NCBI RefSeq assembly: GCF_004799685.1
Contig: NZ_CP031311.1
Coordinates: 434,001 to 498,000, forward strand
Source of the DNA: Halobellus limi
Lineage (GTDB): Archaea; Halobacteriota; Halobacteria; Halobacteriales; Haloferacaceae
Direction of reading: 5' to 3'
Length of the DNA stretch: 64,000 nt
Shown here: positions 35,942-42,858 of the stretch, piece after piece
Layout: the number at the start of each line of letters is the position of its first letter
Position numbering within the stretch: the first letter of the stretch is position 1
The notes under the pieces: model-generated
Database searches by the model: none
Told to the model about the DNA's origin: nothing
The model's input: the letters and a program-made list of their open reading frames with translations, nothing else
Program-made: the position numbers and the translations under genes

Positions 35942-36004
35942 CTCACCGGATACTCTGGGTCTGGAAAATCTCCGGACCACTGCCCTAAGCAGCGGTCCGG
36001 TGAG
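35942..36004. promoter_or_regulatory. Nested inverted repeats between repressor and divergent gene
   Basis: The outer arms CTCACCGGA (35942-35950) and TCCGGTGAG (35996-36004) are perfect. Inside, CCGGACC-A-CTGC/GCAG-C-GGTCCGG (35972-36000) forms a strong hairpin with loop CCTAA. The two pairings compete for GGTCCGG. Position just before the ATG at 36020 suggests an operator or a leader switch. Confidence 0.5.
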
Positions 36005-36019
36005 TGGTCGTCAGATCCT

Positions 36020-36526
36020 ATGACAACCGACTCTAGCAATGTCGGGGCAGCGGATAAAACCCCCGACACGGCGGACGCATCGACGACGAACGACACGTGC
36101 GGAATCTGCGGGCGCGAGGTCACGGGGATCTCCGCGCGCGCTCCCGGTCGGCGCACGCTCGAACCGTGCGGTCACGCTGTCTCGTTCCTGAGCGCGGGCC
36201 AACTGCGAGCGCGTGAACGAATGAGCGAAAGTGGGCGAATGCTCACCGACGGCGGCGAGCAGACCCTGCAGGGCTACGATATGGCCGAGCACGTCGACGT
36301 GGAGGCCGCCGTCAAGGCGATCGAGGAGTCCGACGACGTTCGGGACGTGTACCTCGACGTCGTCGCTGGGTTGACGCAGTCGATGAAGGTGATCGTCGGC
36401 GGCGACAACCCGAGCACGATGGCGTTTTACGACGCGCTCCGGGAGCACGGGCTCACGATTCGGTGGGCAGCTGTTCGACCCGACGGATCACTTCGCGTGG
36501 CCCTCGATGCGGGGAAAGGCGAATGA
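36020..36526 (+). CDS. Hypothetical protein with N-terminal zinc ribbon
   Basis: A 168-residue protein. After a Ser/Thr/Asp-rich tail, TCGICGREVTG and EPCGHAVSF provide three or four zinc ligands, then a helical acidic linker. A C-terminal alpha/beta domain follows, DVEAAVKAIEESDDVRDVYLD to IRWAAVRPDGSLRVAL. The frame upstream of 36020 runs far into non-coding DNA and is ignored. No family recognised. The upstream nested inverted repeats suggest control by the adjacent repressor. Confidence 0.65.
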   Translation: MTTDSSNVGAADKTPDTADASTTNDTCGICGREVTGISARAPGRRTLEPCGHAVSFLSAGQLRARERMSESGRMLTDGGEQTLQGYDMAEHVDVEAAVKAIEESDDVRDVYLDVVAGLTQSMKVIVGGDNPSTMAFYDALREHGLTIRWAAVRPDGSLRVALDAGKGE

Positions 36527-36537
36527 TCCGTTCGACG

Positions 36538-36840
36538 TTACCGGTTGTCGACGAAGCAGTCTGTGTCGAGGGCGTCGATCTCGGCGTACATCTTCGATTC
36601 GACCTCGGCGATCTGCTCGTCGTCTCCGCTCATCGGGACATCCGCGAACGACTCCGCGAGGTGGTCGAGCGTGGCGTAACAATCGAAGCAGACGACCGCG
36701 GCCGGCCCGTGCGGGAAGTAATCGAAGTCCCGGTTCTCACGGAGGTACTGCCCGAGCCTGTTGGGGAACGAGAAGTACTCCGGGTGCTCGCCGAGCGACT
36801 CCCCGCAGCGGGCGCAGTGATCGGGTTCGGATTCGGACAT
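36538..36840 (-). CDS. Small zinc-finger protein (100 residues)
   Basis: Begins MSESEPDHCARCGESLGEHPEYF; a second Cys pair CFDCYATLDH lies about 40 residues later, giving CxxC...CxxC. The body resembles short haloarchaeal element proteins with a split zinc knuckle. The gene is convergent with the preceding one (11 bp apart). Function unknown. Confidence 0.65.
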   Translation of the reverse strand: MSESEPDHCARCGESLGEHPEYFSFPNRLGQYLRENRDFDYFPHGPAAVVCFDCYATLDHLAESFADVPMSGDDEQIAEVESKMYAEIDALDTDCFVDNR

Positions 36841-36855
36841 TGTGACAATTCAGGT

Positions 36856-36945
36856 ATGAGATACGACGAGCAAGAGCTTTCGGGTGAATCGGAGAACCGG
36901 CTACGAACTGACGGGTACGGCGACGAGGACGGTGGTCGGCGATGA
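36856..36945 (+). CDS. 29-residue ORF overlapping the next gene
   Basis: Begins MRYDEQELSGESENRLR and ends GDEDGGRR. It is too short for confident calling, but it has coding-type third bases and its TGA overlaps the next ATG (ATGA), as in the rest of this gene run. Confidence 0.4.
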   Translation: MRYDEQELSGESENRLRTDGYGDEDGGRR

Positions 36946-37280
36946 GCAGCACCGAGACGTTCACCCGCCTCGACGTCGACGAGCGCCGCGATCTCCTCGA
37001 ACGCGTCGAGGCGATCGAGCCCGGCGCGCGGGTGCGGATCTCCTACGATTCCGCTCGAAGCTCGAACGATCAGACGGTGGAGGCTCGCGTCGTCGACCAG
37101 GACGACGTCGCGCTGTACGGTCGCACGAGTGATCTGAAAGGAAGCGTCTACGTCGACGTCTGGAACCTCGACGCGAAGTACCACGCGGGCATCGTCGTGA
37201 AGACGACCGGCGGACGGCTGTCGAACCGAGAGCCGAGTCTGGGCGAACTCCTCGACGTCGAGGTGATCGACGATGAGTGA
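36942..37280 (+). CDS. Hypothetical protein, 112 residues
   Basis: A soluble protein with an N-terminal helix (DVDERRDLLERVEAIEPGARVRI) followed by a probable beta-barrel-like region, QTVEARVVDQDDVALYGRTSDLKGSVYVDVWNLDAKYHAGIVV (marker), ending in an acidic helix. Such all-beta small proteins recur in haloarchaeal plasmids without known role. It overlaps the next gene by 8 bp. Confidence 0.6.
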   Translation: MSSTETFTRLDVDERRDLLERVEAIEPGARVRISYDSARSSNDQTVEARVVDQDDVALYGRTSDLKGSVYVDVWNLDAKYHAGIVVKTTGGRLSNREPSLGELLDVEVIDDE

Positions 37281-38031
37281 CTCGAAGACGCTCGTACTCG
37301 TCGGCTGCGGCGCGGCGAAGCGAGACGAGCCCGCCCCGGCGAAGGATCTCTACACGTCGACGTACTTCGCGAAGAAACGCGAGTACGCCGAGACGGTCGG
37401 CGACGCGTGGCTGATCCTCTCGGCGGAGCACGGGCTCATCGCCCCCGAACGGGTGATCGATCCGTACGAGACGAGTATCGACGATCTCGACGACGATGCG
37501 CTCGACGTGCTCGCGCACGACGTCGGATTGTCGCTGATCGATTGGACCACGAACGAGATCGCGAAGGGCTTCGACGTCGAGGAGATCGTCGTGCTCGCGG
37601 GTCGGAGGTACGTCGATCCGCTTCGGGAACGCGACGCGTTCTCGGCGGGGATCTCTCCGGCGGTCACGTTCCCCCTCCAGACGAACGATCTCGGTGGGAT
37701 CGGCGAGCAAATGCGTTGGCTCGCCGAGCGCGTCGAGGCCGTGAGCGCGGAGCAGCCGAGTCTCGTCACTGACGGCGGAGAGTATCCACACCCGCTTGAG
37801 GACGTCGACGGCCTCGAAGAGATCGAAGTCGAGTGCGCCGTCGCGATCGAGACGCCCGACGAGCCGGCATACTGCGGCGGGTGGAGCGACACGGTCGAAC
37901 TCGCCGCGCCCGCCCAGTTCGATCCTGATACCGCGCGGATCACGCTTCCGGGCTTCAGTTGGGAGTGTCCCGAGTGCGGCCAACCACACGAGTTCGAGGT
38001 CGAGGGAATCCGGGTGAGTAATCTTGTCTGA
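37273..38031 (+). CDS. DUF6884-like protein with C-terminal zinc ribbon
   Basis: A 252-residue protein. The N-terminal domain has LVLVGCGAAKRDEPAPAKDLYTSTYF, WLILSAEHGLIAP and a following DPYETSIDDL, a pattern I associate with DUF6884. That family appears in phages and mobile elements and is of unproven function. The C-terminal 50 residues add a zinc knuckle (SWECPECGQPHEF). It overlaps both neighbours. Confidence 0.65.
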   Translation: MSDSKTLVLVGCGAAKRDEPAPAKDLYTSTYFAKKREYAETVGDAWLILSAEHGLIAPERVIDPYETSIDDLDDDALDVLAHDVGLSLIDWTTNEIAKGFDVEEIVVLAGRRYVDPLRERDAFSAGISPAVTFPLQTNDLGGIGEQMRWLAERVEAVSAEQPSLVTDGGEYPHPLEDVDGLEEIEVECAVAIETPDEPAYCGGWSDTVELAAPAQFDPDTARITLPGFSWECPECGQPHEFEVEGIRVSNLV

Positions 38032-38197
38032 GCGATCCGGAGACGTCGTCTATCACGTCGTCTGCCACGGGTGCGACTACGAGGACGTCGTCGAGGACGA
38101 TCGCGGGCTCGCGGTGACGAGCGAGATTCTCCACCGGAAGCAGACGGGTCACACTGTCGAGTACGCGGAGATCGGCCCGGGTGGTCTCACACGATGA
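38024..38197 (+). CDS. 57-residue protein between DUF6884 and integrase genes
   Basis: TTG start overlapping the previous gene by 8 bp and a TGA overlapping the integrase ATG (ATGA). The product contains VVYHVVCHGCDYEDVVEDD and a helix EILHRKQTGHTVEY, i.e. one CxxC and two His that could bind zinc. Overlaps on both sides argue it is real. Confidence 0.6.
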   Translation: MSERSGDVVYHVVCHGCDYEDVVEDDRGLAVTSEILHRKQTGHTVEYAEIGPGGLTR

Positions 38198-39231
38198 AGG
38201 ACGAGGAGAACCACGAGCGCCGTCGTGACCACTTGAAGCCGATGACGCCCGAGGAGGGCGTTGAGCGCTGGCTGGAACAGCGAGAGCCGAGCGTCGCGAA
38301 GTCGACCTTTCAGAACAACCAGACCACGATCGAGCAGTTTCTCTCGTGGTGTCGGGACGAGGGAATCGAGAATCTGAACGAACTCACCGGCCGCCGCATC
38401 GCCGACTACGTGCATCACCGACGCCAGGACGTGAAGCCGATCAGTCTCCAGAAGGAGCTGTCCGCGGTTCGGCTCGCACTCGCGTATTGGGCGGATATCG
38501 ACGCCGTCGAACCAGGCCTTCGGGAACGCGTTCACGCGCCGGAGGTCGCTGACGGTGCCAAAGCGCGAGACGTGAAGGTCGATACGGAGGTCGCCGAGGA
38601 GATCTTGGGGTTCTTGGAGCGGTATCGGCGCGCTACCCGGGAGCACGTGGTGTTAGCCCTCTGGTGGCAGACGGGGATCCGACTCGGTGCGATTCGGGGT
38701 TTCGATCTGAGGGACCGTCGACCGGATGATCAGGCGCTCGCGATCAAACACCGACCCGAGGAGGATACGCCGCTGAAGAACGGCCGTGAGGGCGAGCGCT
38801 GGGTTTGGCTCGGTGAGGGCCTCTATGACCTCGTTCAGGAGTACATCGATATCCATCGGATCGATGTACGCGACGAGTATGGCCGTCAGCCGCTGTTCAC
38901 GACTCGACAGGGGCGGGTGAGCGATTCGACGCTCCGGGACCTCTCGTACCGTTGGACCCAGCCGTGTCGGTGGGACGAGTGTCCGCACGGTCGGGAGCAG
39001 GAGTCGTGTGAGGCCTACGGGACGCCGAACACACCGAGTAAGTGTCCATCGACACGATCGCCGCACGGGTGGCGTCGCGGCTCGATCACCGATCACTTGG
39101 CTCGCGGTGTTTCGCCCGAGGTCGTTTCTGAGCGGATGAATGTCTCGCTCGAAGTGTTGTATCGACACTACGACGCTCGACAGCCGGACGAGAAGATGGC
39201 TGTTCGCCGTGAGCACCTTCAGGAAAAATAA
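38194..39231 (+). CDS. int: Tyrosine integrase of the element
   Basis: A 345-residue integrase. It has an N-terminal SAM-like core-binding domain (STFQNNQTTIEQFLSWCRDEG) and a catalytic domain with Arg in WWQTGIRLGAIRG, HxxR as SPHGWRRGSI and Tyr in EVLYRHYDA. A haloarchaeal Cys-rich insertion (CRWDECPHGREQESC) precedes the HxxR box. It ends 68 bp before attR, the expected place for the enzyme that recombined the tRNA-Ala site. All catalytic residues are present, so it is probably active. Confidence 0.92.
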   Translation: MKDEENHERRRDHLKPMTPEEGVERWLEQREPSVAKSTFQNNQTTIEQFLSWCRDEGIENLNELTGRRIADYVHHRRQDVKPISLQKELSAVRLALAYWADIDAVEPGLRERVHAPEVADGAKARDVKVDTEVAEEILGFLERYRRATREHVVLALWWQTGIRLGAIRGFDLRDRRPDDQALAIKHRPEEDTPLKNGREGERWVWLGEGLYDLVQEYIDIHRIDVRDEYGRQPLFTTRQGRVSDSTLRDLSYRWTQPCRWDECPHGREQESCEAYGTPNTPSKCPSTRSPHGWRRGSITDHLARGVSPEVVSERMNVSLEVLYRHYDARQPDEKMAVRREHLQEK

Positions 39232-39298
39232 ACCGATGAGAGAAGTCATCAACGCGAAGCACGATTTAGATAGTCGCGCAGTTTTCCGATCAACACTC

Positions 39299-39337
39299 TC
39301 CCAGCGAGTCCACTCCCTTCCCGCCTTCTCGCGAAGG
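39299..39337 (+). repeat. Right attachment site (attR)
   Basis: A copy of attL with two mismatches at 39321-39322. It includes only the last 14 bases of the tRNA, so it is not a gene. About 48 further bases (39338-39385) align without gaps to the sequence inside attL at roughly 65% identity. Confidence 0.9.
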
Positions 39338-39568
39338 TCTCACTTCTTCGCTGGAGAGCCCTTCGCTCGACAATCTTCGCGGAGCGCAGACGTCCGTCGA
39401 CGAGCGATCGTCGCTCTCGAGACCCTCCATCGCAGGCTGCTTATACTGTCGGCTATCCCGTTCAGAGCGCGTCATAGAAACTTCTCCCGTCTGTCTATCC
39501 TCAAGCGTGCGACCACGACAGGTCGGAAGTTAACACATATATCCGACAACTGCGTATTCCAGTTTTAT
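39338..39568. other. Spacer after attR, no gene
   Basis: Apart from the diverged att-flank similarity (to about 39385) I see only promoter-like AT tracts (CACATATATCC near 39533, TTTTATATG at 39563) ahead of the TFS-like gene. Confidence 0.45.
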
Positions 39569-39885
39569 ATGCGATTCTGTGACGAGTGTGGTTCGATGAT
39601 GCACACGGAGGGCGACACGTGGGTGTGTCGCTCCTGTGAGAACGAGGAGCCGCGGGACTCGCAAGCAGAAGCGGCGATGGCGACCCAGGATGTACAGCGG
39701 GACGGGGGGCACCCGCCGTGGCCGACGCGACCCAGGGCTCCACCGAGACGATGCAGGAGCCTTGTCCGGACGAGGACTGCGACGGCGACCGAGCCTACTA
39801 CGAGATGATGCCGAAGCCGGGCGGCTCCTACGAGGTTCGGCTGTTCACCTGTGTCGAGTGCGGCTACAAGTGGCGCGAGTCCTGA
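39569..39885 (+). pseudogene. Frameshifted TFS/RPA12-like zinc-ribbon gene
   Basis: The first frame reads MRFCDECGSMMHTEGDTWVCRSCENEEP, the N-terminal zinc ribbon of transcription factor S / RPA12-like proteins. After GQ-rich linker codons the frame is lost near 39704-39713 (a G6 run). The other frame then gives PCPDEDCDGDRAYY...FTCVECGYKWRES and a stop. The total of 317 nt is one base short of 106 codons. The second ribbon lacks the Asp-Glu pair used for transcript cleavage in true TFS, so this may be an RPA12-type paralogue. Loss is genuine or a sequence error. Confidence 0.7.
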
Positions 39886-40320
39886 CAGCGCATCTCGCGA
39901 ACCCCGCCGCTTACATATTACAGAGACCCCCACGTCAGGCTCTCAGCTCCCGGATGATCTCGGTCTAGTCCCACACATCGATTCCAAACCGACTCCCACG
40001 ACGTTCTTGAGGTTATCAACACCCTCTGTCACGAGAGCCTTCGTTGGGATGTTCCTTCTCCCGATTATCGGTACGGTAATCGTTGGAATACTCTCTCCCG
40101 AAACGGAACCGAAGACGGGGCGGTGATCGGACTCCTCGGTCACCCAAAACGCTCGATTCGACTTCTGTGTCTCGCACCGGCTTCTGTAACCTACATATCC
40201 CAACATTTTCTACCGGTTGCACCACGGAAACTCGGCTGTGAATGGGTCTACGACGCGCGGAGTTCGAGACATTCGCGATCCTTGAGTCATCGAACGCTTC
40301 ACGGATTTACGGCCGGCCGC
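39886..40320. other. 435-bp gap with a possible decayed membrane ORF
   Basis: The only hint of coding is RAFVGMFLLPIIGTVIVGIL on the plus strand (about 40037-40096), a membrane-like segment within an otherwise unconvincing frame ending at 40126. Composition is lower-GC than the chromosome. It may be decayed DNA left by earlier integration at this tRNA. Confidence 0.35.
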
Positions 40321-40710
40321 TCAGCCGTCCACGACCGCGACGGCCTCGACCTCGACGAGGAGCTTCGGATCGATCAACCGACTCACCTCCAGCATACTCG
40401 TCGCCGGGCGGATATCGCCGAAGTACTCGCCGTGCGCGTCGCCGACGGCCTCCCAGTCGTCGATGTCGGTGACGAACATCCGGGTCCGGACGACGTCCGC
40501 TAACGAGCCATCGGCCTCTCCGAGCGCTTCCTCGACGTTCGCGAGCGCTCGCCTGGTCTGCTCGTAGGGATCGCCCTCGCCGACGACGTTGCCCTCGTCG
40601 TCGGTCGCGGTCGTACCGGAGACGTGAATCTGAGAACCGATCCGGACGGCCCGGGAGTAGCCGACTCTCGATTCCCACTCCGTGCCCGAAGAGATTCGGC
40701 GGCGTTCCAT
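40321..40710 (-). CDS. RidA-family enamine/imine deaminase
   Basis: A 129-residue YjgF/YER057c/UK114-family protein: VRIGSQIHVSGTTATDDEGNVV, DPYEQTRRALANVEEALGEADG and VVRTRMFVTDIDDW, where the Arg in TRMF is the substrate-carboxylate ligand of RidA. The family forms trimers and hydrolyses reactive enamines/imines. The C-terminal Glu of the VEVEAVAVV strand is also present. Single-gene unit between decayed DNA and a membrane gene. Confidence 0.88.
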   Translation of the reverse strand: MERRRISSGTEWESRVGYSRAVRIGSQIHVSGTTATDDEGNVVGEGDPYEQTRRALANVEEALGEADGSLADVVRTRMFVTDIDDWEAVGDAHGEYFGDIRPATSMLEVSRLIDPKLLVEVEAVAVVDG

Positions 40711-40923
40711 ACGTTCTGGCTGCGCGCCGGTTTGAAACGCGTTTCGGGTGATCGGAGGCAGTGTTCAGATACGCGATTGCCGGCCGGGAACCCGTCGTTG
40801 GGTGGGAGGCTGAAAGAGAGCGTTCGAGGGCGTCTCACCGTCGGTTTCACTTCTCTCGCTCCCCTCTGAACAGTACCTGAAGCCTCCAGTAAACTTTTGT
40901 CACCGTTGTCGAATCACGCGTGT

Positions 40924-41388
40924 ATGGCAGTACTCGTCTTCGGGGTGTGGCTTCTGCTGTGGGGGGTCGTGGGGGCGTCGCTCGTGATCACGACGACGAC
41001 GCCGGCACCGACGACCGCGCTCGGTCTCCTGTTTCAATCCCCCGGCCAGTTCTACCTGGAGGGCGTTCTCACCCTCCGTCAGTTCGCGCTCTTGACGACA
41101 ATTCCCGCCCGCTGGACCGACGTCGGCTACGCGGTCGTGGCGACGATTCCGCTGATGATCCACTTTTCGCTGGTCGGTCTCGCGGCCGATTTGACGGTAG
41201 CGCGTTCGTCCGACGGCCCCGGGTTCGTCGAGATGATCTTCGTTGTCGGAGTGCCGCTCGCGCTCCTCGCGCTCTTCGGCGCGGCGGCACTCGAACTCGG
41301 CGCGCAACTGCTCGTCGTCTCGATCCTCGCCCTGGGCGTCGGATTCCTCACGCTGTTCCTCGCCAAAGGGCTCGCGGCACTCGGGTGA
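40924..41388 (+). CDS. Membrane protein, four hydrophobic segments
   Basis: A 154-residue protein, start MAVLVFGVWLLLWGVVGASLV (given as marker), with further segments near residues 64-84, 102-125 and 127-150. No charged catalytic pattern or known family. It converges with the next membrane gene five bases away. A T-rich element AAACTTTTGTC (40889-40899) lies about 28 nt upstream. Confidence 0.65.
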   Translation: MAVLVFGVWLLLWGVVGASLVITTTTPAPTTALGLLFQSPGQFYLEGVLTLRQFALLTTIPARWTDVGYAVVATIPLMIHFSLVGLAADLTVARSSDGPGFVEMIFVVGVPLALLALFGAAALELGAQLLVVSILALGVGFLTLFLAKGLAALG

Positions 41389-41393
41389 GTCGC

Positions 41394-42257
41394 TCACGGC
41401 CGGCCGATCCGGCGGTGTCGCTGCCAGAGGTAGTACCCACCGGCGGGGACAGAGACCATCCAGACGAAGGGCAGGAGTATGTTGCACAGGTGGGCGACGG
41501 CCACGCCGGTCCACACTCGGCGGTCGGGGCTCCAATCGGCGTCGCTCTCGTCGACGGCCCGTGCGTCGAGATACAGCGAGAGGCTGAACACCGGGATGAG
41601 CAGGACGCCCCCGACGAGCGAAAGGACGAGCACGAACGGCAGCAACGCACCGACCGACGGCGCGACGTCGTAGACGAATGCCGCGTTGTCCGGCGTGCCG
41701 AGCGTCGCGAAGACGATCGGTGCCGACACGAGGACCACCGCGTAGGTCGCAACCGTGAGCGCGACGCCGTAGTACCACCGAGAGACGCGCCCGGATCGCT
41801 GCGATCCCGTCTCGTGGGGCGCGTCCGCCTCACGGGAGGTGTTCTCGTCGGTGGTATCGTACCACCCGTCACCGTCGTAGACGTCGCTTGCGACGTCGCC
41901 GGACGTCTCGGTGGATCGCCACCGTCGCAACAGGTACGCCGAGCCGACGAAGAGGAGCAGCGGCGAGTCGACGAGGGCGAGCCCCGCGATGGGGACCACG
42001 ATACCGACGACGCCCCAGAGCCGATAGTTCGGCGACCACGACTCCGCGCTCCGGCCGACCGCGCGGGCGTCGAAAAACAGCGACACCGCGAACACGGGGA
42101 TCAACAGCATACTCACCAGGACGAACACCGCGGGGACGAAATCGAACGCGGTCGGCGATCCGCCCGACTCCGGGAACAGCAGCTCGAGACCGATCCAGCC
42201 GAGGACTTCGAGGAGCGGAGGGAGGGCGACGCCGACCCACCAGTCTGAGTCGACCAT
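41394..42257 (-). CDS. Internally duplicated membrane protein
   Basis: A 287-residue protein built from two similar halves. Each ends with VSL/LSL-FFDARAV or YLDARAV followed by a WSPNYR/WSPDRR turn and hydrophobic segments. A polar 45-residue linker (DGDGWYDTTDENTSREAD) joins them. About three hydrophobic segments per half give six to seven in total. The invariant DARAV...WSP motif after the second segment of each half suggests a functional loop. Family not recognised. Confidence 0.65.
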   Translation of the reverse strand: MVDSDWWVGVALPPLLEVLGWIGLELLFPESGGSPTAFDFVPAVFVLVSMLLIPVFAVSLFFDARAVGRSAESWSPNYRLWGVVGIVVPIAGLALVDSPLLLFVGSAYLLRRWRSTETSGDVASDVYDGDGWYDTTDENTSREADAPHETGSQRSGRVSRWYYGVALTVATYAVVLVSAPIVFATLGTPDNAAFVYDVAPSVGALLPFVLVLSLVGGVLLIPVFSLSLYLDARAVDESDADWSPDRRVWTGVAVAHLCNILLPFVWMVSVPAGGYYLWQRHRRIGRP

Positions 42258-42405
42258 ACGGACGGCGCGGGCGCGAGCGTGAGAACGGTTTCGGTCCCCT
42301 CGCCCGCTAGTCGTCTAGTCGCCGCGAACGGCACTGCCGCTCGGCGGAAGATGGGTGTTGAAAAGTCGCCCGACGCGCGGTGCGCAGGTAGCGGTCAGGT
42401 CCCGA

Positions 42406-42711
<306 letters not shown>

Positions 42712-42858
42712 CTACAAGATGGGGATATTAAACAGTATCGGGACCCCGCGGCGGTCACGCCCGCCGCTGTCGCGCTCGTCGCCTCGTCTGCGGCGCGCGC
42801 CGCTGGCGAACTGACGCCGGGAGGGACCGGTGCGGCCGCCCCACCGAAGCCACCGGAC

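Larger units (their letters stand above)
23969..39337 (+). mobile_element. Integrated element in tRNA-Ala(CGC), 15.3 kb
   Basis: Bounded by a direct repeat that starts in the T-arm/acceptor region of the tRNA gene (23969-24007) and recurs at 39299-39337. A tyrosine integrase gene lies 68 bp inside the right repeat. Inside are an Orc1/Cdc6-type initiator, a large replication-type protein, phiH-type repressor, AbrB and RHH regulators, toxin-antitoxin genes and a second recombinase. No capsid, terminase, spike or type IV secretion genes are recognisable, so it is better described as an integrated plasmid or genomic island than a provirus. Confidence 0.9.

Noticed and set aside
34724-36526. 600-codon plus-strand frame across the repressor and membrane genes
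   Set aside because: Only its last 168 codons (from 36020) have coding character; the rest is antisense to three better-supported genes and crosses clear promoter DNA.
37350-37943. Minus-strand 197-codon frame under the DUF6884-like gene
   Set aside because: Ser-rich antisense shadow with no motif; the sense gene overlaps its neighbours properly.
39299-39312. Second tRNA-Ala at attR
   Set aside because: Only the last 14 bases of the tRNA are present; it is the att duplication, not a gene.
23969-39337. Provirus interpretation of the element
   Set aside because: phiH-type repressor and recombinases are virus-like, but no capsid, portal, terminase, spike or packaging ATPase is recognisable.
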